A stretch of 64,000 nucleotides of DNA from Beggiatoa alba B18LD (GCF_000245015.1 NZ_JH600070.1:2835411-2899410); one strand, 5' to 3'; counted from the first letter of the stretch, positions 16,993 to 26,754 are shown. A program made the numbers and translations. Notes: generated by a model not told the origin, from the letters alone.

Positions 16993-19900
16993 CTACTGAT
17001 ATAACCATACTCGTAATAAAGATAATAAACGGTTCATATCCACAGGTTTGGTTAAATAATCATTTGCACCTGCGGCGATACACTTTGCTTTATCGCCTTT
17101 CATCGCTTTAGCTGTTAAAGCAATAATCGGTAATTTGCGGAATTTGGTTTGCTCGCGGATGTGTTTCATAGCTTCATAACCATCCATTTCGGGCATCATG
17201 ATATCCATGAGAACAAGGGATATATTGGGGTGTTTGGTTAAGGCATCTAATGCCTCTTTACCATTTTCAGCCACAACCACATCCATATCTTTGCTTTCTA
17301 AAAACGTTGTTAGTGCAAAGCTATTACGAACATCATCATCAACTAATAGCACTTTTTTGCCAATTAAAATCGCTTCTTTATTGTGTACAAGGCGCAACAT
17401 TTTTTGTTTTTCAGGGGCTAAATGTGTTTCTATTTGATGTAAAAAGAGTGTCGCTTCATCTAGTAATCGTTCGGGAGAATGTACTTCTTTAATCGTTAGA
17501 TATTCTGCTGCTTCTTGCATTAAAAGTTCTTCTGATTCTGTGAGTTCACGCTCAGAATAAACGATTAATGGCACTTGCGTGACAATATCATTTCTGTCTA
17601 GTTTTTCTAACAGATTTAAACTTTTTCCTGCATCCGTATCTACGTCGATAATCATACAGTCGGGCTGATGTTCATGGAGTAATTGATAGGCTTCCTCTAC
17701 CGTTTTACTGAGAATAATATTCAAGTTATTTTCTTCTACTAAATTGAGAATTTTAACCTGATGCTCTTTATTATCTTCTAGTAATAAAAGAATTTTTATT
17801 TCTTTATCGATAAAAGTTTCTATTTTTCTGAAAGAGTCGCTTAATTCATTCATACTGACGGGTTTGAGCAAATAACCGATTGCACCTAGTTTGCGTGCAT
17901 CTCGACTTTGTTCACTGGCAGACATGACATGAATCGGGATATGGCGGGTTAACGGGCTATCTTTTAAGCGTTCCATGACTGTCCAGCCATCTAACAGTGG
18001 TAGCCCTACATCAAGAATGATGGCGCAGGGTAAATACATTTCTGCCAGTTGTAGGGCTTCTTTCCCATCTTCAGCCAATAAGCATTTAAAGCCTTTTTCT
18101 GTGGCTAACTCTTTTAAAATTGTGGAAAACTTTCTGTCATCTTCTACGATAAGCAAAACACGATCACCCGGTAGAATTTTCTGGCGGTCATCCTGAAATT
18201 GTGGCGGACGTTGTAATGCCTCTAAGTTAGAAAACTCATCCGTGTTGAGAATACCTGTTGTTGTCTCTGATTTAGATTGAACAGTTTTCGGGGCAGGAAT
18301 AGGTGCAGGTGTTGGGGCTTGGTATTTCGCTTGTATTCTTAAGGGTAAATGCGGTAAGGGGGGCGTGCTGGGAGGGGTTGGCTGAATGATTAACTTTTCA
18401 GGTAAATACAGTGTAAACGTACTGCCTTTATTTTCTTCACTTTGTAAAAGCAGTTCACCGCCTAATAAATGTGAAAGTTGGCGAGAAATAGATAAGCCTA
18501 ATCCTGTTCCGCCAAAGCGTCGGCTGGTTGTGCCATCAGCTTGTTGGAAGGCTTCAAAGATTAAGGCTTGCTTTTCGGGCGCAACGCCGATGCCTGTATC
18601 TATAATGCTAAAGGCAAGACTTTGTTCTGCTTTTAATGTAGTTAAGCCAGCTTGTTGTAACACTTCTGCGGTAGGACGAGTGACTTGAATGCTAATACCG
18701 CCTTGCGCGGTAAATTTAAACGCATTAGACAGTAAGTTATTAAAAATCTGTTTTAACCGTTGGACATCCGTATAGATAAGGGTTGGTAATCTTTCTGTTA
18801 CTTGTAAATTGAAATTTAAACCTTTTTGTTCCGCAACATGGCTAAATTTCCGTTGTGTGGTTTGCATAAAGTCTATCAGAATCACTTCTTCGACATGTAC
18901 TTCTAACTTGCCCGCTTCTACTTTGGCAAGGTCTAAGATTTCATTGATTAAATTCAATAAATCTTGCCCTGCGCTTTCAATCGTTTTTGCATAACTCACT
19001 TGTTTTTCTGTCAGATTTGCGTCTTTGTTCTCAATCAATAATCCCGCAAGAATCAGCAAACTATTTAAAGGTGTGCGCAACTCATGCGACATATTTGCTA
19101 AAAATTCTGATTTATACTGACTCGCCTGTTTTAATTCGCGGGCTTGGCGTTCTAAATCTTGCTGACTCTCGGCTAAACGCGCATTTTGCTCCTGCATCAC
19201 TTCTTTTTGTCGCTCTAACTCGCGGGAGCGATTTTCTAATTCCTCATTGGTTTGGCGTAATTCTTCCTGTTGCGTCTGTAATTCTTCATTACTGGTTTGT
19301 AACTCTTCTTGTTGTAATTTAATCGCTTCTTCTGCCTGTTTACGCTCGGTAATATCACGAATAACGCCTGTAAATAAACGTTGCTTATTCACCCACATTT
19401 CACTGACAGACAATTCAGCAGGGAAGGTCGAGCCATCTTTACGCAGACCACGTACTTCACGAATACTGCCAATAATCCGCGATTTCTGCGTTGTGACATA
19501 ACTATGTAAATAACGGTCATGTTCATCATGATAAGGATTCGGCATTAACATACTGATGTTATGACCAATTACTTCAGTTGCCGCATATCCGAAAATAATT
19601 TCAGCCGCTTTATTAAAAGAATCCACAATCCCACGTTCATCAATGGTAATAATGGCATCTACCACCGTATCGACAATGGTGCGAATCCGCGCCTCTCGTG
19701 CAATCACCGCCTCTTGTTGGGTTTGCAAGGTTAACGTTAATTGTTGCGATTCATCTAATAACTCTTTCATCCGCAACCGCGCCTTTGCCGAATTCAACGC
19801 AATTGCCACATCGGGCGCGATTAACTCAATAAATTGAATTTCTGTCGTCGTAAATGGACGAGCGGTTGCAAACTCTAACGCCCCTAATAAGTTATCTTCA

Positions 19901-21294
19901 TGCAGTAACGGCACAGCAAACACATGAATCGGTAAAGACTCGCCCAACCCTGACACAATGGCTAATGAAATATGCTCTTTAGGTAATTGACTAAAAACAA
20001 TATTTTTTCGTTCTAACGCAGCTTGTCCAATCAACCCCTCACCCATTTTAAACGTTGTATAATTATGATGACGCACTTTATAGCCATAACTGCTATATAA
20101 ATGTAATTCTTCCTGTTCAAAGACATAAAACACTGCAACAGGAATTTCTACATAACCCGTTACATAATTAATGATATTTTGCGTCAAGGTTAATAAATCC
20201 TGCTCACCACGAACAATACTTGCAAATCCTGTTTGCCCTGTTTTTAACCAGTTTTGAATGGCATTTTCATCGGTCACTTGGCGCAACGTGCGGCGCATAC
20301 GCGCCAAAGCAGTGCGTAACTGGTCACGCTCAGAAACTGCCACAATTTTATGCTCATAATTCCCTGACGTAATGGTCTGCACAAACTCCACCATTTCCCG
20401 CAAGGTTAACGTCATATTCTGTAAGGCTTTCCCCATTTCATCATCATTCGACAACAAGCTAATTTCGCGGTCACACTCACCAGCGGCAATAAACTGTGCT
20501 TGTTGAATCGCACATTGAATGGCTTGTTTTAATTGCTGTAACGCTACTGCAATTTCTGCAATCTCATCAGTGCCTGTATAAGGAATATCTCGCTCAGGTA
20601 CTTTGCCTTGTTTAAGCTGCGTTAAATATTGATGAATTAAACGCAATGGATAAATCACCTGTCGTGTTACAGACCAACTAACAACAGCAACAATACAAAC
20701 CCCTATAAAAACAACAGCTAAAGTAACAAGAAAGAAAGCATAATAATGCTGTTTTGCATCTTGCTCCGTGCGTGTTGTTATTAATGACTGTTGATTTAGC
20801 CAATCATTCATTTTTAATGCAAATAACTGAAAAACGCTATCAGCTTTCTCTTTTAAATTAATCTGATAAGTATTACTTTGTAATTCATTACTTTTACTTA
20901 TCAATTCATTTAAGAAATCTTTATAAGACAACCAAGCAATAAATGTTTCTTGAAAAACAGTATTTTCTTGCGAAATGCTCACAAATTGTGCTTTCCAAGC
21001 TAATAATGCATTATCAACTAATTGCGATGTTGTCACTAAACGCGCATAACGGCTTGATTGCGCCTGAAGGTTTTGCTCTTGAATTAAATAGAGAAAATCA
21101 TGATGTATTTGATAACTCGGATTAATAATATCTCGTTCTATTTGCGAAACAATATTAGCTGTTTGATAAACCGCATTAATATCTTGAAAAATAGACCGTG
21201 CTTGTAAAAGGCTATAAATTCCAATCCCAAAAACAACACAACACGATAAAATTGCAAGAAATAGCAATTTGGTGGAAATTTTAAAATAATGCAT
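16993..21294 (-). CDS. Hybrid sensor histidine kinase with HAMP, GAF, PAS and three receiver domains
   Basis: About 1433 residues. Order, by eye: TM1 (about 9-30), extracytoplasmic helical sensor, TM2 (near 190-210), HAMP and a second HAMP-like region, GAF (about 370-500), PAS with IITIDERGIVDSFNKAAEIIFGY, a Gln/Glu-rich coiled coil, HisKA (NMSHELRTPLNS), HATPase (LLSNAFKF, DTGIGV, GGTGLGLSI), then REC1 (LIVEDD...IILDVGLPLLDG), REC2 (LLLLEDN...IIDVDTDAG) and REC3 (LLVDDDV...VLMDIMMPEMDG). It phosphorelays through its own receivers; no HPt or output gene is adjacent. The open frame reaches ATG 21363, but that lacks a ribosome-binding site; ATG 21294 has AAGGG upstream and gives a normal membrane start. 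REC2 has a diverged loop after its Asp. It lies 22 bases before ptuA. Confidence 0.85.
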   Translation of the reverse strand: MHYFKISTKLLFLAILSCCVVFGIGIYSLLQARSIFQDINAVYQTANIVSQIERDIINPSYQIHHDFLYLIQEQNLQAQSSRYARLVTTSQLVDNALLAWKAQFVSISQENTVFQETFIAWLSYKDFLNELISKSNELQSNTYQINLKEKADSVFQLFALKMNDWLNQQSLITTRTEQDAKQHYYAFFLVTLAVVFIGVCIVAVVSWSVTRQVIYPLRLIHQYLTQLKQGKVPERDIPYTGTDEIAEIAVALQQLKQAIQCAIQQAQFIAAGECDREISLLSNDDEMGKALQNMTLTLREMVEFVQTITSGNYEHKIVAVSERDQLRTALARMRRTLRQVTDENAIQNWLKTGQTGFASIVRGEQDLLTLTQNIINYVTGYVEIPVAVFYVFEQEELHLYSSYGYKVRHHNYTTFKMGEGLIGQAALERKNIVFSQLPKEHISLAIVSGLGESLPIHVFAVPLLHEDNLLGALEFATARPFTTTEIQFIELIAPDVAIALNSAKARLRMKELLDESQQLTLTLQTQQEAVIAREARIRTIVDTVVDAIITIDERGIVDSFNKAAEIIFGYAATEVIGHNISMLMPNPYHDEHDRYLHSYVTTQKSRIIGSIREVRGLRKDGSTFPAELSVSEMWVNKQRLFTGVIRDITERKQAEEAIKLQQEELQTSNEELQTQQEELRQTNEELENRSRELERQKEVMQEQNARLAESQQDLERQARELKQASQYKSEFLANMSHELRTPLNSLLILAGLLIENKDANLTEKQVSYAKTIESAGQDLLNLINEILDLAKVEAGKLEVHVEEVILIDFMQTTQRKFSHVAEQKGLNFNLQVTERLPTLIYTDVQRLKQIFNNLLSNAFKFTAQGGISIQVTRPTAEVLQQAGLTTLKAEQSLAFSIIDTGIGVAPEKQALIFEAFQQADGTTSRRFGGTGLGLSISRQLSHLLGGELLLQSEENKGSTFTLYLPEKLIIQPTPPSTPPLPHLPLRIQAKYQAPTPAPIPAPKTVQSKSETTTGILNTDEFSNLEALQRPPQFQDDRQKILPGDRVLLIVEDDRKFSTILKELATEKGFKCLLAEDGKEALQLAEMYLPCAIILDVGLPLLDGWTVMERLKDSPLTRHIPIHVMSASEQSRDARKLGAIGYLLKPVSMNELSDSFRKIETFIDKEIKILLLLEDNKEHQVKILNLVEENNLNIILSKTVEEAYQLLHEHQPDCMIIDVDTDAGKSLNLLEKLDRNDIVTQVPLIVYSERELTESEELLMQEAAEYLTIKEVHSPERLLDEATLFLHQIETHLAPEKQKMLRLVHNKEAILIGKKVLLVDDDVRNSFALTTFLESKDMDVVVAENGKEALDALTKHPNISLVLMDIMMPEMDGYEAMKHIREQTKFRKLPIIALTAKAMKGDKAKCIAAGANDYLTKPVDMNRLLSLLRVWLYQ

Positions 21295-21544
21295 TATGGA
21301 GCAACCCTTAAAACCGCGTTGTATAAAGGCAAGGCAAAGAATGTGCCTTAAGGAGGTAAACATTATAGGTGGACTGTCCTAAAAAATGGGTGACAGATGC
21401 TGAATAAATTCTACGTAATAAAGTAGCATTAATCTAAGTTTGAAAACTATAAAAAACGACTAGTTTAATCGTTAATATTTATAGTAAATTCATATTATTA
21501 ATTAGTTTATAGTGCATTAGCTATATAAGATTTGATAATGAATA

Positions 21545-21847
21545 TAGTAACCGTAACGCGAGTACGGCGAGATTCTTTTAAAAAGACAACAGCTTGAATG
21601 TTGTAGGGTGGAATAGCGAAGCGTATTCCACCTTGAAATTCTGCAAAAACTGAGCAAAAACAGATTATAAATCGTATGGTGGAATACGCTTTGCTATTCC
21701 ACCCTACATTTTTTAGTTGAACAATTCTAAAAGGTTTTCGCCACTCGCCGAACTAGCGTTAAACGTACCATAAAGTGATTTAAATCTAGGATTGGCAGTC
21801 CTGTGAGGACTGCCAGTCCTTCATGTCGTTTTATAATACGTTTGCTA
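21545..21847. mobile_element. Family A element copy A2, split by family B copy B3
   Basis: The left end TAGTAACCGTA begins at 21545, after TA 21543-21544. After the inserted B3 element the sequence resumes as TAAACGTACCATAAAG (21760) and runs through a doubled core (AGGATTGGCAGTCCT...AGGACTGCCAGTCCT) to ...ACGTTTGCTA at 21847, followed by TA 21848-21849. The bases TAACCGTA/TAAACGTA flank B3 as an imperfect 8-bp duplication. Confidence 0.75.
21556..21759. repeat. Family B copy B3, variant core with GTGGAATA palindromes (nested in A2)
   Basis: 204 bp from ACGCGAGTACGGCGAG to CTCGCCGAACTAGCGT. The outer ends and the TTTTAAAAAGACAACAGCTTG inner part match other B copies. The core is different: two inverted GTGGAATA...TATTCCAC palindromes separated by a spacer (AGATTATAAATCG). 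The same core recurs, in both orientations, at 30512-30723. Confidence 0.75.
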
Positions 21848-21859
21848 TAGTTAGCCATA

Positions 21860-21886
21860 AAAAAAGGCGCAAAATGCGCCTTTTTT
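21860..21886 (-). terminator. Intrinsic terminator after the PRTase-like gene
   Basis: 11-bp stem AAAAAAGGCGC / GCGCCTTTTTT with AAAAT loop, 19 bases beyond the stop of the gene ending at 21905. A- and T-tracts make it usable in both directions. Confidence 0.85.
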
Positions 21887-21904
21887 ATTAAAAAGCTGAA
21901 TAAC

Positions 21905-22588
21905 TTAGGCAGAAATAAATAGTTTTCTACGATTTTTAATAAGTTCTGGCGTAGAGCGATTTTTATCCGTTTGGTCTTTAAACCCTAAACGGGTATAAAC
22001 ATTGCCACCAACACCAGGTATTAACGTTCCATTAGTTTCTTTATCTTTATCCGTTGCGAAATAAACATAGTGAAATCTATCTGATAAATCTTTTGGAAAT
22101 TCATTTGCTAATTTTTCTTTCGCTTGTATGTGCATGACGGGAGAAGCAACAATAATTGTTTCGAGCTTTGTTTGTTGTTGAATTAAATTGGTTAAGTTCG
22201 TTTTTACTACACATGCACCAGAAATGACAGATTTAATAATAATCAGCGTAGTTGCTTGAGCTGTATCAGGTTCTATATATTTCCTTAAAATAGGGGCAAT
22301 CGATTGTTGTTCATCTCGTTGATTCCAAAAACAGGCAAGCGCAACGGAAGCAACATGATTTGTTAAAATCTCAATGACACCTTGTGCTAGATAATCCGCA
22401 TCTTCAACAGTACAAGCAAGACAAACTTTTTCTTGATTTTTAATTTGTTTGATAAGTACTTCACCTAAATCTTTACCCAATAAATAGAGTGCATTTGCAT
22501 AACATGTTGCATCAGTCCCTTGATCAATTAATGTGTCTAAATGGGCTTTTACGGTGTCATTTGTGTCATTTGAAAATTGTCGACTCAT
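21905..22588 (-). CDS. Diverged phosphoribosyltransferase-like protein paired with nuclease-like gene
   Basis: 227 residues. The C-terminal half parallels the type I PRTase fold of uracil phosphoribosyltransferase: a strand-loop TLIIIKSVISGAC near 114-126 where the PRPP loop DPMLATGGS would sit, IIVASPVMHIQAKEKL near 145-160, and PGVGGNVYTRLGF near 191-203 resembling the PGLGDAGDR.FGT end of Upp. The Asp of the PRPP loop is replaced by Lys/Ser, so ordinary catalysis is doubtful; ligand sensing is possible. Its ATG overlaps the stop of the upstream nuclease-like gene by four bases (ATGA), which argues for a joint function. I do not recognise a named system. Strong terminator downstream. Confidence 0.5.
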   Translation of the reverse strand: MSRQFSNDTNDTVKAHLDTLIDQGTDATCYANALYLLGKDLGEVLIKQIKNQEKVCLACTVEDADYLAQGVIEILTNHVASVALACFWNQRDEQQSIAPILRKYIEPDTAQATTLIIIKSVISGACVVKTNLTNLIQQQTKLETIIVASPVMHIQAKEKLANEFPKDLSDRFHYVYFATDKDKETNGTLIPGVGGNVYTRLGFKDQTDKNRSTPELIKNRRKLFISA

Positions 22589-23487
22589 AATAATAAAATA
22601 CCTACTAAATCATCAAAATGACGAGGATATTGTGCAATAACAGTACGCTGAATATTGTTAAATTCATTACTATCAATAGGATATAAAACAACGCCCGATT
22701 CTAAATTCATATAGTTCCAATGAAAATATCCATGTTGAATGTTGTAACTAAAATCAGTAATTTCGGCAAAAATCGCCCGCACTTGGGGTAATAATGAATC
22801 TATTGTGAGATTGTTTTTTATTAAATAATTAGGAAATTTGGCTTGTAATTCTCTTAATAATTCATGCACAGAATTTACCGTTGTTTGTTTGTCTTGCCAA
22901 TGTCCTAGGATCAGGATAGCTAATGCTTCTAATTTGTCAGATTCATTAGAAAAACAGATTTTTTCGAGTGATTCTTTAAAATCGACATGGCTTAAAATAA
23001 GTTGATTCAGGGTATCGGCAACAGGAAAGTAAATAACTTTTGAAAAACTCATAATCTCTGTTGGTATATTATTTACTAATTTTTCAAAAGCTTTTGGTTG
23101 TGAACAAACAAGCGTTAAGGCTGTATATTGAATATTTTGATGCACATTAATTTGTTTTTGCTTATAAAAATCATCAGCAAGACTTTTTAGTCCGTTTCCC
23201 CATGAAAGTTGTTGGGCATTTTTTAACTGAAAATGTCTATAGCTACTATGTTGTTCATCAACAATGAGTAAATCATCTACAAAAGCGTCAGCTTGGATAT
23301 AGATTTGAATATCTGTTGCATTAGTGTTATTCAGTAAAATATAGAATAATTCGATAAGTTGTGATACTGCAAAAAAATTTTCGTATCGGTTTCCATCTTG
23401 ATTGCTTTGCCCACCACGTTGTTTATGTTTAAAGTAATCTAAAACAGACTTATCAAATAACCCTAGCAAAATTTTTTCAATGGTCAT
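22585..23487 (-). CDS. Predicted PD-(D/E)xK nuclease-like protein (DUF4297-like N-terminus)
   Basis: 300 residues, no signal peptide. The first 90 residues fit the start of a DUF4297/Cap4-like restriction-fold domain: GGQSNQDGNRYENFFAV (conserved Gly and Glu, E36), then YIQADAFVDDLLIVD (D71/D72), then YRHFQLKN with the Gln-x-Lys of the catalytic half-site (87-89). The remaining two thirds are helical and unassigned. DUF4297 proteins are effectors in several anti-phage systems; here the effector is followed by a PRTase-like gene overlapping by four bases. The ATG at 23487 has only a weak ribosome-binding site. Confidence in the nuclease call is moderate because it rests on motif spacing alone. 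Confidence 0.5.
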   Translation of the reverse strand: MTIEKILLGLFDKSVLDYFKHKQRGGQSNQDGNRYENFFAVSQLIELFYILLNNTNATDIQIYIQADAFVDDLLIVDEQHSSYRHFQLKNAQQLSWGNGLKSLADDFYKQKQINVHQNIQYTALTLVCSQPKAFEKLVNNIPTEIMSFSKVIYFPVADTLNQLILSHVDFKESLEKICFSNESDKLEALAILILGHWQDKQTTVNSVHELLRELQAKFPNYLIKNNLTIDSLLPQVRAIFAEITDFSYNIQHGYFHWNYMNLESGVVLYPIDSNEFNNIQRTVIAQYPRHFDDLVGILLL

Positions 23488-23570
23488 TCCAGTTTTATTC
23501 CCAGATTATTATTTTTACCCAGTGAGTATCATATCTTATTTTCGTTATTAACCTGTTATATTTAAATATA

Positions 23571-23597
23571 AAAAAAGGTGCATTTAGCACCTTTTTT
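23571..23597 (-). terminator. Intrinsic terminator after the RND transporter
   Basis: Stem AAAAAAGGTGC / GCACCTTTTTT with ATTTA loop, 26 bases beyond the stop at 23623. Also usable in the opposite direction. Confidence 0.85.
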
Positions 23598-23622
23598 TGT
23601 CATGCGTGAAGCAAATATTTAA

Positions 23623-26600
23623 TTAATGACGTTCCACATTGCCATAGCCACCAGTTTCTACAATGGAATGTGGGGCATAGGTTGCGTTTTTATGTCCATG
23701 TTTGTGGGAGTATTCCTTATCAGGGTTGTAACGTTTTGCTAATAAGGTGTAAGCCACAGGGATGATAAACAGGGTTAAGAATGTCCCTAATATCAAACCG
23801 CCAAGAATAACCCAGCCGATTTGTTGGCGACTTTCTGCCCCCGCGCCGACTGAAATTGCTAGCGGTAACGTTCCTAAAATCATGGATAATGAGGTCATTA
23901 GAATCGGGCGTAGGCGTAAGACTGCTGCTTCTACCACCGCTTCTTTTAAGAGTTTGCCTTGTTCTTGTAATTGGTTCGCAAATTCAACAATTAAAATCCC
24001 ATGTCGAGTAATTAAACCGATTAGCATCACAAGACCAATTTGGCTGTACACGTTGAGCGTGCCATTGGTGTAAAACAGGGCAAATAATGCTCCTGTCATT
24101 GCTAACGGTACGGTGAGCATGATAATAAAAGGACTGATGAAGCTCTCAAATTGTGCAGCCAGTACAAGGTAGATGAAAATTAAGGCAAGAATAAAGGTCA
24201 TTACTAATGTTTCGCCTGATTCTTTAAACTCGCGGGATTGTCCATCTAGTCCTGTTTTTGCCGTTGCGTCTAAGGTTTCTTTTGCGGTTTGGTCTAAGAA
24301 ATCTAGGGCTTGTTTTAAGCTATAACCTGGTGCAACGTTGGCACTGATTAAAACGGCTCTTAAACGGTCAAAACGGTTTAACTCTTTGGGGGCAACCGCT
24401 TCAGTCACTGTGACTAAGTTAGAGAGTTGAATTAATTGCCCGTTTTTATTACGCACAAAAATCGAGCTTAAATCGGCAGGTTTGGTGCGGTCTTCTTGGC
24501 TCAGTTGAACAATCACATCATATTGTTTGCCTTCACGTTTGAAGCGGGTGACTTGGCGACCACCAAGCAGGGTTTCTAAAGTACGTCCGACTTCTTCCAC
24601 TTCTACGCCTACCGCTGCGACTTTGTCACGGTCTATGCTCACAACTAATTGTGGCTTATTCAGTTTTAAATCGGTGTCGACGTTGGTCATTCCCGGATAA
24701 GCCCGAATTTTAGCCAGCATATTGTCTGACATGGTTTGTAGCTGTTCGTAGGAATCGCCTTGAATAATGAATTGTACGGGCGGATTGCGAAAACTTTGCC
24801 CCAGTGATGGCGGGTTGAGCGCGAAGGCTAAAACACCTGGTAGGCTTAACATTTTCGGCATGACTTCGGCAGCAATGGCTTGTTGGCTACGTGTGCGTTC
24901 TCCCCAAGGAATCAGACTGACGAAAGATAAGGCATTATTTACAGGGTTAGGATTTTGTAAGCCCGGAGCGACAACAACGAAGAATTTACGAATTTCTGGC
25001 ACTTTTTCGTAAATTTTCTCGATTTGGCGGGCGTATTTATCGGTGTATTCTAAGGTTGCTCCTTCAGGCGCGCTGAGTACACCAATTAAAATGCTACGGT
25101 CTTCTGTGGGGGCTAGCTCTTGTTTAATCTGTGGATATATCCAAATTGCGCCGTAAATGGTTACGGCAAAGACAACTAACATCAGCCACCAAACTTTTAA
25201 CACGCCTTTAAGGACAAAGCGGTAGCCATCATTCATGGCAACGAAAAATTTTTCGGTGATGTTGAATAAAAAGCCATGATGTTCATGACTTTTAAACATT
25301 TTTGAGCACATCATCGGCGTTAAAGTCAGCGCGACAAAGCCTGAAACGACAACCGCCGCCGAAACAGTTAAGGCGAATTCGGTAAACAATCGCCCTGTAT
25401 TGCCTGTCATGAACGTAAGCGGGACAAAGACTGCGGCAAGAGTCACGGTCATGGAAATGACCGCGAAACCAATTTCTCGACTGCCTGCAACGGCTGCTTG
25501 TAGTGGCGGTTTTCCTAGTTCAACGTGGCGGTGTATGTTTTCCAGCATAACAATTGCGTCGTCAACCACAATCCCAATTGCCAGCACTAAGCCCAGTAAG
25601 GTTAGGATGTTAATAGAGAATCCTAAAACATCTAGGAAAATAAACGCGCCAATCAATGAGACGGGAATCGTCACAAAGGGAATAAAGGTGACGCGGAATG
25701 AACGCAAAAAGGCAAAAATCACTAAGACAACGAGGATAAAGGCTTCAGTCATCGTGCGGTAAACTGCATCGATGGAGGCTTCGATAAAGATAGAGGTATC
25801 AAAGACAACTTCTAATTTCATGCCATCCAAGACAGAAACACGTGGCAATTCAGCACGTACCGCTTGCGCAACGGATAATGTATTCGCGGTTGATTGTTTA
25901 ACTACACCTAAACCGACCGCTGATTGTCCATTCACCCGCACAATCCGCCGTTCATCTTCAGGACCGACTTCTGCTTTACCTACATCACTTAAACGAATTG
26001 GATAGCCATTGACTTCTTTAATGATTAAATCATTAAATTCTTGTGGGGTTTTTAAATCCGTTTGGGTTAAAACCGTAAATTCCCGCTGAGTGCTTTCAAT
26101 GCGTCCCGACGGAATTTCGATATTTTGCAAGCGCAACGCGGATTCCACATCTTGTGGAGTCAGTTTATACGCGGCGAGGCGGTCACGGTCTAGCCAAATC
26201 CGCATGGCGTAACGCCTTTCTCCCCCAATAATGACACTTGCAACCCCTTCCAACACTTGTAAACGCGGAATAATAAAGCGGTCAGCATAATCACTGAGTT
26301 CTAAAGAGCTGTGTTTATCACTTGAAAATGCAATCCAGACCACCGCTTGCGCGTCCGCCTCTACTTTAGAGACCACAGGCTCATCCGATTCATCAGGCAA
26401 TTCAGAACGCGCTCGTGCAACACGGTCACGCACATCATTAGCCGCGTTATCTGCATCACGGGTTAACACAAATTCAATGGTAATTTCGCTGACTTGCTCG
26501 CGACTGATGGATTTAATTTTTTTAATCCCTTCAATCCCTGCTAAGGCATCCTCAATCGGCTGCGTCACTTGGCTTTCCATAATCTCCGCACTTGCCCCCG

Positions 26601-26754
26601 TGTAAACAGTCCGCACGGAAACCACAGGCGCGTCGATATTGGGATATTCGCGCACCGACAAGCGCGTAAAAGAGAGTGCGCCGACTAAAATAATCATCAA
26701 ACTCATCACGGTCGCCAACACAGGGCGACGAATCGACATTTCAGATAAAACCAT
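23623..26754 (-). CDS. RND (HAE1) efflux transporter, inner-membrane pump
   Basis: 1043 residues, the normal length for AcrB/MexB-type drug exporters. It starts MVLSEMSIRRPVLATVMSL, with the first of 12 membrane helices, followed by porter-domain motifs (VREYPNIDAPVVSVRT, GIEGIKKIKS). The proton-relay pair is in GIVVDDAIVMLENIHRH (adjacent Asp residues in TM4). The closing block holds RLRPILMTSLSMILGTLPLA and GWVILGGLILGTFLTLF. It would export drugs or other hydrophobic compounds with the adaptor encoded just upstream. AGGAGG lies before the ATG. No outer-membrane channel gene is in the cluster, so a TolC encoded elsewhere is presumably used. Confidence 0.92.
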   Translation of the reverse strand: MVLSEMSIRRPVLATVMSLMIILVGALSFTRLSVREYPNIDAPVVSVRTVYTGASAEIMESQVTQPIEDALAGIEGIKKIKSISREQVSEITIEFVLTRDADNAANDVRDRVARARSELPDESDEPVVSKVEADAQAVVWIAFSSDKHSSLELSDYADRFIIPRLQVLEGVASVIIGGERRYAMRIWLDRDRLAAYKLTPQDVESALRLQNIEIPSGRIESTQREFTVLTQTDLKTPQEFNDLIIKEVNGYPIRLSDVGKAEVGPEDERRIVRVNGQSAVGLGVVKQSTANTLSVAQAVRAELPRVSVLDGMKLEVVFDTSIFIEASIDAVYRTMTEAFILVVLVIFAFLRSFRVTFIPFVTIPVSLIGAFIFLDVLGFSINILTLLGLVLAIGIVVDDAIVMLENIHRHVELGKPPLQAAVAGSREIGFAVISMTVTLAAVFVPLTFMTGNTGRLFTEFALTVSAAVVVSGFVALTLTPMMCSKMFKSHEHHGFLFNITEKFFVAMNDGYRFVLKGVLKVWWLMLVVFAVTIYGAIWIYPQIKQELAPTEDRSILIGVLSAPEGATLEYTDKYARQIEKIYEKVPEIRKFFVVVAPGLQNPNPVNNALSFVSLIPWGERTRSQQAIAAEVMPKMLSLPGVLAFALNPPSLGQSFRNPPVQFIIQGDSYEQLQTMSDNMLAKIRAYPGMTNVDTDLKLNKPQLVVSIDRDKVAAVGVEVEEVGRTLETLLGGRQVTRFKREGKQYDVIVQLSQEDRTKPADLSSIFVRNKNGQLIQLSNLVTVTEAVAPKELNRFDRLRAVLISANVAPGYSLKQALDFLDQTAKETLDATAKTGLDGQSREFKESGETLVMTFILALIFIYLVLAAQFESFISPFIIMLTVPLAMTGALFALFYTNGTLNVYSQIGLVMLIGLITRHGILIVEFANQLQEQGKLLKEAVVEAAVLRLRPILMTSLSMILGTLPLAISVGAGAESRQQIGWVILGGLILGTFLTLFIIPVAYTLLAKRYNPDKEYSHKHGHKNATYAPHSIVETGGYGNVERH

